A stretch of DNA of 64,000 nt from a virus. The stretch spans positions 1 through 64,000 of the IMG/VR virus record IMGVR_UViG_3300020179_000028. One strand, given 5' to 3'. This document shows, piece by piece, positions 63,098 to 64,000 of the stretch; within the stretch, counting starts at the first letter, position 1, and each line of letters opens with the position of its first letter. The notes under the pieces were generated by a model. That model was not told where the DNA came from. It did not search any database and saw only the letters and a program-made list of their open reading frames with translations. The position numbers and the translations under genes are program-made.

Positions 63098-63699
63098 CTT
63101 AACCAACTAACAACAGCGTATCTTGTACCCTCCGTAACTGGTGAAACAGAATGATTATATACATATGTTGATGGAAAAATTATCATTTGATTTGCTTTGG
63201 GCCTAAACGAAAGATTAAATCTTGGAAAATTAATTTCTCCTCCAGCATAATTATTGTTAAGATAATATAGCGTAGAAACCCGTCTGTGATGATCTTTATG
63301 ATCGTCTATGTGATTAACAAATTTTTGACCTAAGCCATACTTTAAAATCTGATAATTGTCGTGCCAGGTACAAGGAACCCCATAGTCTGTCTGATAATTT
63401 TTTTCTACTGGAACAAGATATTGTAAGAAAAGATTAGACAAAGATGTATTAAATGTAGAAACCAATGTTGAATAATCCTTTAATAAAACAGGAGAGTAGG
63501 GAGTACTAATTGTGCTAGTGTCTCTTGATGTAGTGTTGACTGATGAATAAGTTTTTTCATCATGCACATGTGCTGCTGACCATGAAATCTTTGCTGATTC
63601 CATGCCCTCTTCAATATCTTTTACTAAATTATCAAAAATTTCATTAGGCATTACATCATCATATGCCATTATTCCTGGAGCAATTTCATTTTTTATCAT
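63094..63699 (-). CDS. Prolyl-4-hydroxylase-like 2OG-Fe(II) oxygenase (201 aa)
   Basis: A P4Hc-type dioxygenase with H130 and D132 (NHIDDHKD), H183 (VYNHSVSPV) and R193 (GTRYAVVSWL). LYYLNNNYAGGEINFPRF is the typical signature strand, and PKANQMIIFPS the matching turn. It closely resembles the gene at 47787-48308 but has a longer N-terminal part. It is the first enzyme of the glycan cassette after the zinc-ribbon gene. Confidence 0.86.
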   Translation of the reverse strand: MIKNEIAPGIMAYDDVMPNEIFDNLVKDIEEGMESAKISWSAAHVHDEKTYSSVNTTSRDTSTISTPYSPVLLKDYSTLVSTFNTSLSNLFLQYLVPVEKNYQTDYGVPCTWHDNYQILKYGLGQKFVNHIDDHKDHHRRVSTLYYLNNNYAGGEINFPRFNLSFRPKANQMIIFPSTYVYNHSVSPVTEGTRYAVVSWLR

Positions 63700-63700
63700 A

Positions 63701-63940
63701 CTACCACTTTCCTAATGGACAAGTTGCGTTGGCTAATTTTGTTTTTGCAAACATAAAACATCCACATTTTTTACATTGTTTTGTTAATTTGATTAACTCT
63801 GGACAGCCCCCACATATCTCATACCTAGTATTTGCTAATTCTTCTGAAGCCCACTCTGTTGCAGGATTAAGAATGTCCCAAGGCCTAGTGTCTCCTAGAT
63901 TTTCTTTATATTTTTGCCATATAGATTTTTCTTCTGACAC
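63701..63940 (-). CDS. Small zinc-ribbon protein of aquatic phage type (79 aa)
   Basis: The C-terminal part has CGGCPELI, QCKKCGCFM and the ending KTKLANATCPLGKW, a pattern I recall from many marine and freshwater phages where it accompanies glycan or oxygenase genes. It binds zinc in all likelihood; no catalytic site is visible. The start is GTG 63940 with AAGGAG. Upstream bases 63941-64000 contain two TATAAT boxes (63971-63966 and 63978-63973) but no full promoter can be judged at the window edge. Confidence 0.75.
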   Translation of the reverse strand: MSEEKSIWQKYKENLGDTRPWDILNPATEWASEELANTRYEICGGCPELIKLTKQCKKCGCFMFAKTKLANATCPLGKW

Positions 63941-64000
63941 AAAATCTCCTTATTTATTAGTAATAATTATACATTATACACTAACAGGTACATGGATTAC

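Noticed and set aside
1-64000. Integrase, repressor, attachment sites or tRNA genes
   Set aside because: I looked for recombinase catalytic signatures, repressor-like genes and cloverleaf-like sequences and saw none. This does not exclude them outside the window.

Overview
The window is part of the genome of a tailed double-stranded DNA phage with an HK97-type head and a long tail. A 2602-residue tape measure protein and the absence of any sheath or baseplate-wedge gene point to a siphovirus. The DNA is visibly AT-rich. The likely host is an actinobacterium, probably a streamlined aquatic one. I infer this from the ssDNA-binding protein (an actinophage-type family as I remember it), repeated -10 boxes placed 6-10 bases before start codons (leaderless transcripts, common in actinobacteria), a host-like secreted surface protein, and small cysteine-rich proteins of kinds seen in aquatic phages. 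I see no integrase, repressor, tRNA or CRISPR array, so lifestyle is undecided. All genes except one read on the minus strand, so transcription runs from high to low coordinates.

Layout in transcription order. (1) 63940-59638: a modification cassette with a zinc-ribbon protein, two 2OG-Fe(II) oxygenases, an O-fucosyltransferase-like enzyme, a protein closely matching GDP-mannose 3,5-epimerase, and a second fucosyltransferase-like enzyme. (2) 59082-59645: the only plus-strand gene, a signal-peptide lysozyme-like transglycosylase with its own near-consensus promoter. (3) 58965-51890: tail fibre and surface proteins, ending with a fibronectin-type protein carrying an 8-residue tandem repeat. (4) 51846-47787: two paralogous DSBH oxygenase-like genes, a 39-residue cysteine protein, a B12-dependent ribonucleotide reductase and a prolyl-4-hydroxylase-like gene. 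(5) 47771-35670: a large LamG-type protein, portal, protease-scaffold fusion, major capsid protein, connectors and major tail protein. (6) 35599-18974: two tail chaperone paralogues, tape measure and tail tip proteins. (7) 18974-7361: a replication block (DnaB helicase, primase, ssDNA-binding protein, DnaE-type polymerase, RecA, Hjc-like nuclease), interrupted by a flavin halogenase-like gene and a membrane protein. (8) 7377-1017: another oxygenase, a Cas4-like nuclease, a RuvC-like resolvase, a DUF1599 protein and the terminase genes, far from the portal. (9) 985-1: a secreted Ig-like and coiled-coil protein running off the window edge.

How it fits together. The phage brings most of a replisome and its own dNTP supply, so it depends on the host mainly for clamp and loader functions, transcription and translation, and B12. 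The most unusual feature is its chemistry: seven oxygenase-like proteins, a halogenase-like flavoenzyme and a GDP-L-galactose type pathway with two matching glycosyltransferases. Hydroxylation followed by glycosylation of virion or host-surface polymers is a reasonable hypothesis, but nothing in the sequence proves the substrate.
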